From assembly GCA_946811695.1 (NCBI GenBank), contig OX328124.1:83890923-83954922 (forward strand): a stretch of DNA of 64,000 nucleotides, given 5' to 3'. Source of the stretch: Gonocerus acuteangulatus (lineage: Eukaryota; Arthropoda; Insecta; Hemiptera; Coreidae). Position 1 is the first letter of the stretch. Every line of letters begins with the position of its first letter. This document shows positions 10,262 to 20,299 of the stretch, one piece after another. A program made the translations under genes and the position numbers. The notes under the pieces were generated by a model, which saw only the letters and a program-made list of their open reading frames with translations, was not told the DNA's origin and did no database searches.

Positions 10262-11640
10262 GATAAAAAGTCCGACTCGCAGGAACTGCATCATCTTAGC
10301 GCGGTTCCGATCTTATCTCTAGACTCATTTAAAATGATTAAAATAGAAGCTGTTATTATTTTGGGCCCACATTTCTAGAAAGCATGAAGATTAGATAGTT
10401 AGCCGTCGAGGTGATAAGTAAAGATGGAATGGCTGGGATTCGGCTAAAGAAACCTCAATACGATTTTTGTTAAAAAATCTATATTTAGGACGTTTTGGCT
10501 ACTCATTGGTAGCCTTCGTCAGCAATGAAAGTGCCGGGAGGCAGAGGAGGACCAACGTTGACAGTTCCATCTTTACTTTCAAGAAAGGTCTTATTTACGA
10601 TCTTACCTGGATACCCATCCAGGGTATCCAGCCCTAGGAAGGACCCCGCTAGGCATTTGAAAAGCTATCTTGGAAATCCATATCTCTAAGATTAAATTGT
10701 TTTTCTTATTTTTCTTAACCTGATTTATTATCAAATACATTATCCAACTACAAGCAGTTAAAAAATAACAAGGAATAAAAACAGACAAAAAGAACAGTTC
10801 GAATAAGCTAAATCAATTACTTTAAAGTTTTAAGCACTTATTTCTCCGATTGACATCGTCTAATCAAAACTTTCATTAGAACCTTTTTTTTAGAGAATTT
10901 AGTAAGCTTTCTAATGGTATTCTTCCGTTTACCAAGATTCTCAACCTTTTTCGAGATATTAAGGAAAGTATACAAAGTTACCAAAACTTTTTAATAAAAT
11001 AAACTAAAATAAACAACTGTTAATAAAATATTTTATTCTAACCCTTCCTTAACTCCAAACGTAACATAAATTTCAACATATTAGTTTTAATCAAAGTAGA
11101 ACACGCAGAAAATTTTTCAACTGAATCCCATGATTCTAAGTACCCAAACCAAAAACGGTATTCAAAAACTATTTTTCCAATTTTCTCGAAAACGGTTAAA
11201 GCTATCGCCTTGAAAATGGTTTCATTCGTTTTCCTAGCCCAAGAAGCCTATAAAAAGAGTACTTACAAGCTTATGAACTCAAAAATGTAAGCGTTACGAT
11301 TTTTTCTGCGCGAATTTCGCCCCAAACGCCATCTTCCAGTGGGCGGATTTTGCTGGTTAACGAACTTGACCTTTCAAATTGGACGACGGATTTTTGTACA
11401 AAATTTCATCAAAATCGGACCATCAGGGAAGCCAGAAATGAGCGAACAGACAAATATATATATATATATATAAATAAATATATACATATATATATATATA
11501 CAAATTTGAACCACCGTTATTTTCGGTCTCTAGGGGTTCTGAAACGCGAAATTTTCTAGTCGGCACTTCCGGATTGTTTCATTGTATCAACCTTATAAGC
11601 GGGGTTCCTCCCTATGGGGGAGGGAGGAACCGCGCTAAAA
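10262..11640 (+). repeat. Family A dispersed repeat, longest uninterrupted copy (~1.38 kb)
   Basis: Starts at AAAAAGTCCGACTCGCAGG, followed by the hairpin-forming GGAACTGCATCATCTTAGCG and CGGTTCC, and ends at GAACCGCGCTAAAA (11627-11640). Landmarks in order: the TTTCTCCGATTGACATCG block, AGTAAGCTTTCTAATGGTA, ACCTTTTTCGAGATATTAAGG, ATAAAATATTTTATTCTAACC, TCTCGAAAACGGTTAAAGC, CAAATTTCATCAAAATCGG, a TA-rich stretch (about 11456-11503) and CTAGTCGGCACTTCCGG. No coding frame fits the whole unit. A Penelope-like end (10425-10535) is embedded near its start. At least a dozen partial copies lie in this window, so it is a non-autonomous mobile family of unknown class. Confidence 0.75.
10425..10535 (-). 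repeat. Penelope-like/hammerhead-like repeat end, copy 3
   Basis: In reverse: CTGACGA, A, GGCTAC-CAATGA-GTAGCC (a 6-bp hairpin), AAAACGTCC, then AGATTTTTTAAC and TAGCCGAATCCCAGCC. CTGACGA matches the hammerhead ribozyme core CUGANGA. The usual GAAA reads AAAA, and one base is extra before the stem. Confidence 0.55.
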
Positions 11641-12045
11641 GCCAAAAAGTGTTCAAGTATTCCACGTGGATTGATAGAAACAGTCACGTTTCCATCTTCT
11701 TTAGAGTAAATATTTAAAGAGCCTGCATATCCAGCCTCATTTAAATTCAATCCACCATCTTAATTTCGCATATATTATTTACATGGCAGAGGCATTATAT
11801 TTCGGTGCTCGGTGCTCAATTTTCACATATAAAACGGTTCATCTATTCAAGATAGTTCCACAGCTTAAGTCGTGTGGGGGATCTCGAGTCACTCTGGACA
11901 ACATGGATGAATTATATTTATTGAAAGAACGCGATTAGTTCATTGCTGCAGTGTTGTGTAAATTTGAATTAAAATATAATTCAAATGATATTTGAATTAT
12001 GAATTACATTTTTTTATTGTAATTGAAAAGGCTAAAAATATAAAT
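11641..12045. other. No recognisable gene
   Basis: AT-rich spacer, nothing supported. Confidence 0.5.
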
Positions 12046-12096
12046 TACAGGTGCTAATGACCCTAGCAGTTGAAGCACCCCCCCCCCCCCCCAAAA
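12046..12096 (+). mobile_element. SINE/LINE 3'-tail fragment with hairpin GGTGC/GCACC
   Basis: GGTGC (12050-12054) pairs with GCACC (12075-12079) around CTAATGACCC...GTTGA. This is the same tail as the LINE end at 7612 and the SINE ends at 30272 and 42221, with a changed but still pairing stem. It is followed by a C tract and a short A run. The upstream body is not recognisable. Confidence 0.6.
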
Positions 12097-13171
12097 AATC
12101 AATATCATTTACACTAATCGAAAAAACAAAAAAGTTTTCGAATTGTCTAGGCGCACGGTAGTGCGCCAGGCCAAGTTCCTGCCTAAGCATACTGTGTGTA
12201 TATTACAGGCGGTCTTAGAGCCGATTTTTAGTCTCTCATAACTTTCATCCAGGTAAAATAAAGTTATGAAATTTTACATTATTATTTTACTACTAGATGT
12301 GAGTAAAACTAGAAATTTTCATAATTCTACATCGAGTAGTTTCTGAGATATAAGCTCGGAAACGGCCGGAGCAACAAATTTGAAAATAGTGTAACAAATT
12401 AGCAACAAATTACTGCTGGGACGGCAGGGCTAATTAAAAATTATTTAACTTCACTTGCAGCTTTAGCCGGTTAAAGGGGGAAACGTTAGGAACTCTTCGG
12501 GCTTTAACCGCGAAGCTTTGATAATCTTTGCTTTAACTGGTTGAAGTCTTGTTAAAAAGATCGATTCAGATGGCTTACCTCTTAATCTAGACTCGATAAC
12601 GGTATCGATTTCTTCCAAAAAGGTAGGTGCAGATAGGAAACTTAATATAAAGGCTTTAAAGAAAAATTTATAAGTACGTTACGTCACCCGCCCTTTTATG
12701 AAACTAACACTAACCACTTCTTTATCATTATTCTCATTTATTTAATGAGAGGAAAGCAAAACGTGAAGAAATGTAATTGAAAATGAATGAAAGCATAGAA
12801 ATAGAATCTTTTAAAAACAGAATTCCTAATCTCTGATTCAGAAGAGCTTAATATAAATCTCCGGAAAAAAACTATAAGAAATGGTGAAGTCTGTTCTAAG
12901 ATTTCAAGTAGGGGAAGAATGAAAGGATATCAAAATATTCCACTTGAACTTGAAGGGTTTCCTAGAACGCTCAAAATAATCTCGGAATATTCTATTATCA
13001 TTGCCTGAGATAGTTTAATTTATGTAAATACAAAGTTACATCGTACTGATAAATCTTATCAAACGGCTGATTGGAAGCTGATTGATTTTTAGAAGCAATT
13101 TTCTACTTAATAGATGAAACACAACCGTCAATGAATTCAATCCAGCACAGGGTCACAATAAGGCTGATGTA
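12097..13171. other. No gene; one short perfect hairpin
   Basis: A perfect 7-bp stem with a 4-base loop lies at 12150-12167 (GGCGCAC-GGTA-GTGCGCC). Otherwise I see no supported feature. Confidence 0.5.
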
Positions 13172-13280
13172 TTTACATTTTTCCAAAGAAAAGTTACTAC
13201 CCCTTGTGGGAATCAAAACCATGACCTCAGTCACAGAGTGCTTATGGCCTTTTACTCACAACCACCAGGCCTCCATATGA
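13172..13280 (-). mobile_element. tRNA-Ser-like SINE head
   Basis: In reverse: GGAGGCCTGGTGGTTGTGAG (A-box region), then a Pol III B box, GGTTTTGATTCCC, followed by ACAAGGGGTAGTAACTTTTC. The layout matches the SINEs at 13812, 20155 and 33745, whose heads resemble tRNA-Ser/Leu (long variable arm). Truncated after the head. Confidence 0.65.
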
Positions 13281-13549
13281 ATTATAAGAAGAAAACTTAA
13301 CACATTAAAGGCGGAAGTCTTAGTTCTACGATTCATCTGGACTGTAGCTCTAAGGCACCTAGCATACTTTCGTCAAGATCCCACCCTTTAATGTGTTAAT
13401 CAGAAGTTTTATTTACTACCTAATAGTTGTCGAAACTAGACGATACACCTTTAGACAATTTTTGTTATTCTGAATTGAATTAAATATCATAAATTTTGTT
13501 TATAATGTCTGGATATGAATTTAAATTATCATACGTCATATCTCCATAT

Positions 13550-13669
13550 GCCGGGAATGTTCTCAACGGGCCCTGGCGAGAAAAACTCCTGCTGCCGGTG
13601 GGACTCGAATCCACTATCTCCCGCATTAGAATCCATGGCGTTAGCCACTAGACCACAGGGAGACCCCAG
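13550..13669 (-). mobile_element. tRNA-derived SINE head (type of 30137)
   Basis: In reverse: GGGGTCTCCCTGTGGTCTAG then TGGCTAACGCC (A box), GGATTCGAGTCCC (B box), CACCGGCAGCAGGAG, TTTTTCTCGCCAGG. It closely parallels the intact SINE at 30137-30329, but the 3' hairpin tail is missing. Confidence 0.75.
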
Positions 13670-13811
13670 TTAAAGTATAGTATTTAAATTTAGAGAGGGT
13701 ATAGATTAGAGGATATAGATACGATAGGAACGATAATAAGTTTTAAATAATTATTAATACCATAAATCCAATACAATTTGGATAAATAATACAAGAATGA
13801 AATTTAATAGC

Positions 13812-14115
13812 TCAGTCGGAGGCCAGGTGGCCATGAGTGTTAAGGCGTGAGCAATTAGTACTTTGTGCCAAGGGTCTTGGGTTCGATTCCCACTAGGGGT
13901 GGTGGTTTTTCTTTGGAAAATCTTGGCCATCTACAGGTTGCCAAGGAAAGCTATAGGAGAATCCAAAGCGGTAGGTTGCACCTACATTTGACCTGTATTT
14001 CTCCCGATCCGATCCGATCCAATCGGATTTCGTTTGACCAACAACGGCCGACGTGAGAGCCTACATTGGTCCCGACCCGTTCCGACCCGATCTAGGCTTG
14101 TCAGTAATGAACTCG
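13812..14115 (+). mobile_element. tRNA-Ser-like SINE with GATCC-rich body
   Basis: GGCCATGAGTGTTAAGGCG matches the class II tRNA A-box region, and GGGTTCGATTCCC is a near-perfect B box. The body includes repeated GATCCGATCCGATCC motifs. A related inverted body with TCGGATCGGATCC lies at about 14600-14760, about 0.5 kb downstream, so the pair forms a loose inverted repeat. The end is not flanked by a duplication I can pair. Confidence 0.65.
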
Positions 14116-15584
14116 TAGTGATGTAAAAAAGAGCACCTACCTAATTAATTTAAGAAATACAACCTAATAAGCATAGAAACCTTCGATTACCTTGTTGGAG
14201 GTATAAAGGAAGAGTTGAGAGGCCAATCAGTCTTCTGGAAGTATTTTAGTCCCGATAAAATAAATCTTAATGTAACAGTTAATTTTTTTTTACTGTTACG
14301 CTACGACAAGAGAAGCATCAGTATTCATATTTTAAAATTATTTATGTAAGAGGTAGCTAGAATGTTAGAAGCATTAAAAAGTTATAAACATTGGAAGGTT
14401 ATAAACATTGGATGGTTATAAACATCTTTCCACGTAATTTAATAAACAAGGGAATCAAAAAACAAAAATGTAAAGTGACAAAGTAGTTCTAAATTGTATT
14501 AGCTTTCATTAAAAAAAAAAATGCATTGAAATCGGTGATGATGTAGAGGCTGTAGACCTTTTTGAAACACAATATTTCGTTTGCGCCGATAAACAAGTTT
14601 GAACGGGTAGACTCGGTGGCCATCGGATCGGATCGGGTCAGGTCGGGACCACTGTTGGCACCTCCATTGAGATGCATGTGCTTCTTTTTTCTTCCGACAG
14701 TGGGCGAATCGGATCGGATCCGGTGCAATGTAGGTGCCCCCTTAGCCACAGGACCTCGGGGAGATTCCATCAATGCTTAGCGATAATAAAATAAAATTGG
14801 TTGCGCTCAAACAAAGTAAATTTATTCTTTTCCATTTGCACATTAATTGGAAGATATAAGGAATAATGGAAGTTCCAATTTCCTGTTATCGATATACGAT
14901 GCTTCTATGAAAGCAATCCTGCAATCAACACGTTCGGCACTTAATCTAAAAATATGACGCGGTATAGATTGTGGAAGAGATACGGATGGAATTGTAGGTG
15001 GGCAGTGGGTGGCTATAACCGGTTTTTACGAGAGTCCGTTCACGGATGGCGTGCCACCAGTCAGATAAGCAGGCGAGTGTATTATCAGCACCAGTAGGTT
15101 CATGCAAAACATGTGGCGTGTCCGCTCCTTCTGCTACTCCTCAGATCCGGAGATAGGCGACGGAAAATGGCATCTTAAGGTCAATTGAGAGAAAATTCAT
15201 TAGACCTTGGGGTTAATAGAATTTACCTGCCTCTTCATTTGATAAAACATGAGCACTCAAATCGTTGTTTACAAAGAACCTTCATTATTCCGTGACTAGA
15301 TTCCATTTTCATATTGTTCTTTGCGTAAAAGGACTGTCAAGAAGAAGCACTACTAGGCACGTTCCTCAGAAAGGTGGTATTTAACGCTGCATTCCTAAAT
15401 AATTAGCTTAAAATAACCTGTATCTATTCGATATAAACACGAATAGATTTGGACTTTCATAATAATAACAGCTACATACCTCAATTATTAATTATATTTA
15501 ATTTTTACCGGAGTAAAGCCCAAGTTTTTATTAACCTATTTTGATTTTTTTTTTTTGCAGCGCATGTTTCTCTTTTTTGGGCAC
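14116..15584. other. No gene; inverted SINE-body relative at about 14600-14760
   Basis: Apart from the GATCGG-rich block related to the 13812 SINE, I see nothing. There is a degenerate end motif of the CGTTCCTCAGAAAGGTGGTA type at about 15360-15380, shared with 23663-23705, 53265-53295 and 58948-58995. Confidence 0.45.
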
Positions 15585-15728
15585 CTTGTTTACCGAGGTT
15601 CGTTGCAAGGAAGTACATATAACGGCCAGAATGAGCAAATAAGTATTTTGGGTCCTTAGTAAACCTCGTCTTGGAATAGACCGATTTTGATGGTTAAAGC
15701 ACTCGTTGAATCGTTCGCTATAGGAATG

Positions 15729-15760
<32 letters not shown>

Positions 15761-15870
15761 GTTTGATGTTATTTTTCGTTGCTGGGATGATATTTTTGGA
15801 TGGAACTGCATTATTCTCCAGCGGTGGTACTCCTCCTCACTTCTTCCTGGAATATTTCGATGGGCTCACC
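15585..15870 (+). repeat. Single unit of the 24-kb tandem family plus shared 65-bp segment
   Basis: Contains TATTTTGGGTCC, AGTAAACC and CCGATTTTGATGGTTAA as in the tandem array at 24007-24500, then a (TA)n run (15738-15760). After that comes TTCTCCAGCGGTGGTACTCC with the following CTCCTCACTTCTTCC. That last segment recurs at 27780-27830, where it is in frame with a short minus-strand coding fragment. Confidence 0.55.
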
Positions 15871-16103
15871 TGAGATCTCGGGCCACTAGCAATGTTTACT
15901 CCTCCCTCCCCCTCTCGTCATGTAGGCCCTGGGTACTAAAACAAGTGATTAGAATGTCTCAGGGTCAATTTCAGAGAATATATTATGAGAAAAACATTCC
16001 CAGGATTGGTAGTGGTTTGTATTAAGGTGTATCCAGAGATTAAGTAGCTAGCTTCATAAATATATGCTTGATATTATGCGGGATTGATATCATAAAAGGA
16101 CAA

Positions 16104-16108
<5 letters not shown>

Positions 16109-16151
<43 letters not shown>

Positions 16152-17312
16152 GGTGTCCCGTAAATGTCTAGTCATATTGAGAGGGGTGATAGAGGACCCT
16201 TAGGGGAACAAAAAATGTTCTATGACGATTTCCCGAATTCTCGCCCATAAGGGAGAAAACGTCTTTTTATTGTTTTATCTAGACAAACGTGGTTTTTAGA
16301 AACATAATCGTTGTAGCTCCGTCCCAGGTGGTGCTACTAGAAAGGGAGTGAAACCAATCGAAAGCTGAGTAAATTTACTATAAGACTAGTTGAGAGTAAA
16401 CGTAAAAATGAATGAATGTAAGTATGTATATTTTACCAAAAGAAGGCAATTCTAAATTTCCTGACATTTTATTGATATTTCTTTCCAGCGTTACTCCTCA
16501 ATAAGCAGGATCTGAGATTTCCGGGTTTTAGAAAAACTTCCTCATTTAACCAGCTTTCCATTCATGTATCACAACCCTGTGTTATTGAAGTATTTGAACG
16601 ATTTAAGAACAAAAGTTTTATAAAAAAACATGGATCTGTGAAAAGAAAATTATATTTTTTTCTTCAATTTATTCAAAAAGCTGAAGGGAAATATTTTTTT
16701 TATAAATGTTTACATAAATATTAAGTAAATATTTACTTAAAAGAATAAAAAAAATTACTTCCACGGATAAAAAAAAAAATCTTAAAACAGTAAATAAATA
16801 AAATACACATTTATTTTGAATTTATTAATTCAGGTAACTAATACTGGGTCCAGGAGGCGGCCATTAAGGAACCCCAACCATACATTAACCTCAAAAATTA
16901 CTATTTTTACCTATATCATGCATTTGAACACATTTTTACAGGACTATGTACATATTATTTATGAGGGATAGAATTTTTAATTACCACAACAAAAACGCAT
17001 GGGCTCAGAATCCCAGTGAGTTTCACAAGCGTAGCCATCAGTATTAATATAAGGTAAAGCATTTGTTTTCTAAATATAAGTGCCTGTAAAAATGTGTTCA
17101 AATGCGTGATCTAGGTAAAAATAATAATTTTTGAGGGGACGGAGCTACAACGATTATGTTTCTAAAAACCACGTTTGTCTAGATAAAACAATAAAAAGAC
17201 GTTTTCTCCCTTATGGGCGAGAATTCGGGAAATCGTCATAGAACATTTTTTGTTCCCCTAAGGGTCCTCTATCACCCCTCTCAATATGACTAGACATTTA
17301 CGGGACACCCTG
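16109..17312. mobile_element. MITE with 177-bp matching terminal inverted repeats, in a TA microsatellite
   Basis: The element proper is 16149-17312 (1164 bp); 16109-16148 is the TA microsatellite it entered. Left TIR 16149-16325 and right TIR 17136-17312 look identical by eye over 177 bp and start CAGGGTGTCCCGTAAATG. TA flanks both ends, consistent with a Tc1/mariner-type target. A second inverted pair (16889-16942 and 17083-17136, 54 bp with a few differences) lies just inside the right TIR. No transposase frame is present, so it must be mobilised by another element. TIR identity implies a recent insertion or gene conversion. Confidence 0.9.
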
Positions 17313-17319
17313 TATATAT

Positions 17320-18164
17320 ATGTGTGTGTCAAAAAAAGTTTCTTATGAGGGACGAAAAACACTTTTTTTGTTAGTGCGTTAGACTTTGGGGGTGATATGA
17401 TATGAAGATGCCCCACGGTAAGACTGAATGATTGACGATCCCATGCGGTTTCATGATAAGGAACGAGATCCACTTTCTTGGTTTCATTTCTGCAAAGAGG
17501 TGGCCAGCTGTTTCTCCTTCACGCACTCACATATATTCATGGTTGAGAGATGGTCCTCTATATTTTGGGCTACGAGTGGTTATAAAAATGTATGAGAAGG
17601 TGCTTCTCGGGATATAGCAACACCAACAACCCCAGTCTGCTTGGGACCAAGGAAATTTTAAAGTTATCGGAACTTTTGAGTTTCTACTGGAAGGAGAGTT
17701 CACATGGATGCCAGTATATAACTACTACTTTGTAGGCTGTTCAGAAAGCTGGAAATCTCATTGTCATCAAACCCTAATTTCTCGAACAGTTGGCATGACA
17801 TCGCCAACAGTCAGGATAATTATCTCGAAATAATTCCAAATATGTAAGGTATTGAATAATATGGGCGTTTCCTATGAATTAACTTGTGTTGGGTCGAATA
17901 CAAGTATGCTAGGGTCTCTAAAGGCAATAGTCTTTGAGGTACACACTGAGATGTATTTCACGGAATTGGTACTTCCTACGAAAAAAGGCCTTATGAAAAA
18001 TTGGTTAAAGGGTCCAATAAACTCTGTACTCATTAATTAGTGTATTGCATCTACAACACAATTTTTGGAATCAGAAATTTTGCAATGTCTTGCATTGTTT
18101 TTAATACTATTTCTAACTTTTGTTACGATTTATCCAAAAAAATTCAAGAAATTTAAAATTATCC
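17320..18164. other. No recognisable gene
   Basis: No coherent frames or repeats identified. Confidence 0.45.
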
Positions 18165-18375
18165 AAATGACATCTCGGAAACATTAATTTTAACGTCCAT
18201 TTATTATTAACAACGAATTTTAACCTGTACTGGTTAAACTCCTGTTTCGGGTAACCTACAGATAACGGGTGATCTACTATGTAGTAGCGTTACTTTTGGT
18301 GATACATTATTTAATGCAATAAAATAACTACTTATCTGCCAAGACGAAGCACGGGTATTCAGCTAGTTCTGAAAT
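18165..18375 (-). repeat. Family C repeat, copy 1
   Basis: Inverted relative of 42575-42905. In reverse it holds AACTAGCTGAATACCCGTGC, TTCGTCTTGGCAGATAAGTAG, GTAACCTACAGATAACGGGT-type sequence and AAATTCGTTGTTAATAATAAATGG. Class unknown; the tail is shared with the tRNA-Ser-like SINEs. Confidence 0.6.
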
Positions 18376-20150
18376 AAACAAAATATGCGCTGCTGATGAA
18401 CGATATCGGTAGAGGCAGAATAATTATAAGAAAAATTCAAATTACGCTTACATATGTGACAATATCATTCGAACTGCTGAGCTATCTACTGTGTTATTGC
18501 GAGTTGATAAAGCTTAATGACATTTAATAATAATAAATAATCATGTCCTCCTAAGCAGCTGTTATCAATGTAATTTCAACAAAGATATTAATCTGTAAAT
18601 TGTTGAAAAACACATTGAACTCATAATTGTCGCGAAAGCCCAACCTGAGAACATACATACTATGTCTAACAACAAACATAATTATATACACTGCACCTAT
18701 CTTGTCCTTAATGTATGGCGTGGACTTAACATTGTCAGAAGCAATTTATGGTTCATGCTAACAAGAGTTATGGACACTGTGGCCTTGGTGGTACACAACA
18801 CTGAATAACACCCTCCACAATAGATGTTGTCCGATATAAATTAACCTTGGTAACCATTAATATAGATGAGAGGTTTGCACTTGTTCTTGCGTGTTACAAT
18901 CCATTAACTGACAAGTAATCAACCTTGGCATAATTAACTGTATTATGTCACATGGAATAATGGAATTAACACTTTTACAACCAGAATGAATGGAGAATAG
19001 AACCAGTACCACGCTAGAATAGAAGCGGAAAATTGATATAGGACGGATGGAAGGAATTATCCATGGGACTGGAAAATAATCTAAAAATATGTAAAAACAA
19101 TAAAATATAATTGATGCATAGTAAATTATTCACTTTACCGCTATTCCTGCAATGGGGCAACCTGAAGTAGGCGTTCTCCATATGCTCCCCCTCTTGTTAG
19201 TGCTGGAGAAAACGTTAACCTCACGCTACGCCCGCACTTGTGCGGGATGGACTGCAAGCCCAAATGCTCACTCTTAAAACTTAATTCTCGCGCTACCTGG
19301 GGGTTATTTCTTGTTATTCAAGTAGTTCTTCTAGTTCACGTTAGATAGCACGTGATTCGTGACTTATTCCTTTTTTTGCTGTGTGGTCTATGCTCTCCAG
19401 TACTACCTGTCAACTCATTTTACCTTATTTTGCAATTTACCCTTCCTTAGAGAAATATTCTCTTATGTCATGAGATGCCTTACTGATAGTTACTCCTCAG
19501 CGATATTTACGATGATTTTTATACTTTACCCGTTCTTTTCATAAGAAATGTTCCCATTTTTGTTTGTGTGGTTAAGTGTGGTTTCGATTAAATTGTGTAT
19601 TACTCGGACTCCTCAAAAGGAATCTCTTTTGATTGCAGATTTAATTTTCTATTTGTATTTTTTTCATACTGAGTTTATTTTTAACAATTCATGATGCCGG
19701 GAAGACCCACAAGGAGATTGTGGAGGCTAGTACATCTATGGAGCTCCCGTGAAATGTGCATCAAAAGTAAAATTAATTCCGCGTGACCCGCACAACGCCC
19801 GTGTATTGCACCGATGCACAGTGGGGCGAGTGACATGGTAGGCTAGAATATTGCTTATGGTGTCATTTTGCTCCTAGAATATTGCTTATGGTGTCATTTT
19901 AAAGCTAATCCAATACTCTTTTTAACTACATCATCAGAAATTTATGATTTCTGATCATAACTACATCATCATTAAGCAATTTCGCCAGTTGCGAAATAAC
20001 GGGACATGACGTTTAAGCATGTACATACATACTAAGTATCTCTTGCTAAACAGATAATAACAGATAACAGATGCTAAACAGTGTGAAGCACATAGTGACA
20101 ACATGTGTTTTATAAATGAGATTAATTATTATTTAAATTTTAACGTCAAT
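18376..20150. other. No gene; short direct duplication
   Basis: A 27-bp direct duplication beginning CTAGAATATTGCTTATGG occurs at about 19842 and 19874. Nothing else supported. Confidence 0.45.
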
Positions 20151-20154
20151 TATT

Positions 20155-20292
20155 ATTAACTACGAATTTTGGGACGGGTTATCTACAGGTTACCACCCTT
20201 TTCTAGCCAGGATAGGGCTGATGCCTTTTCTTTTTTCGCAAGAAAAGCCACCACCCCTAGTGGAAATCGAACCCACGACCTTTGGCAATTAA
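20155..20292 (-). mobile_element. tRNA-Ser-like SINE with GATAACCCGTCC tail
   Basis: In reverse: CAAAGGTCGTGGGTTCGATT followed by TCCACTAGGGGTGGTGG (B box and flank), GGCATCAGCCCTATCCTGGC, AGAAAAGGGTGGTAACCTG, TAGATAACCCGTCCCAAAATT. It matches 33745-33905 almost unit for unit. The A-box half is missing or unrecognisable. Confidence 0.75.
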
Positions 20293-20299
20293 TTAACAT

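Noticed and set aside
10262..11640. Calling family A a Helitron
   Set aside because: There is a terminal hairpin, but I could not find TC at the start or CTRR at the end, nor A|T flanks, so I left it unclassified.
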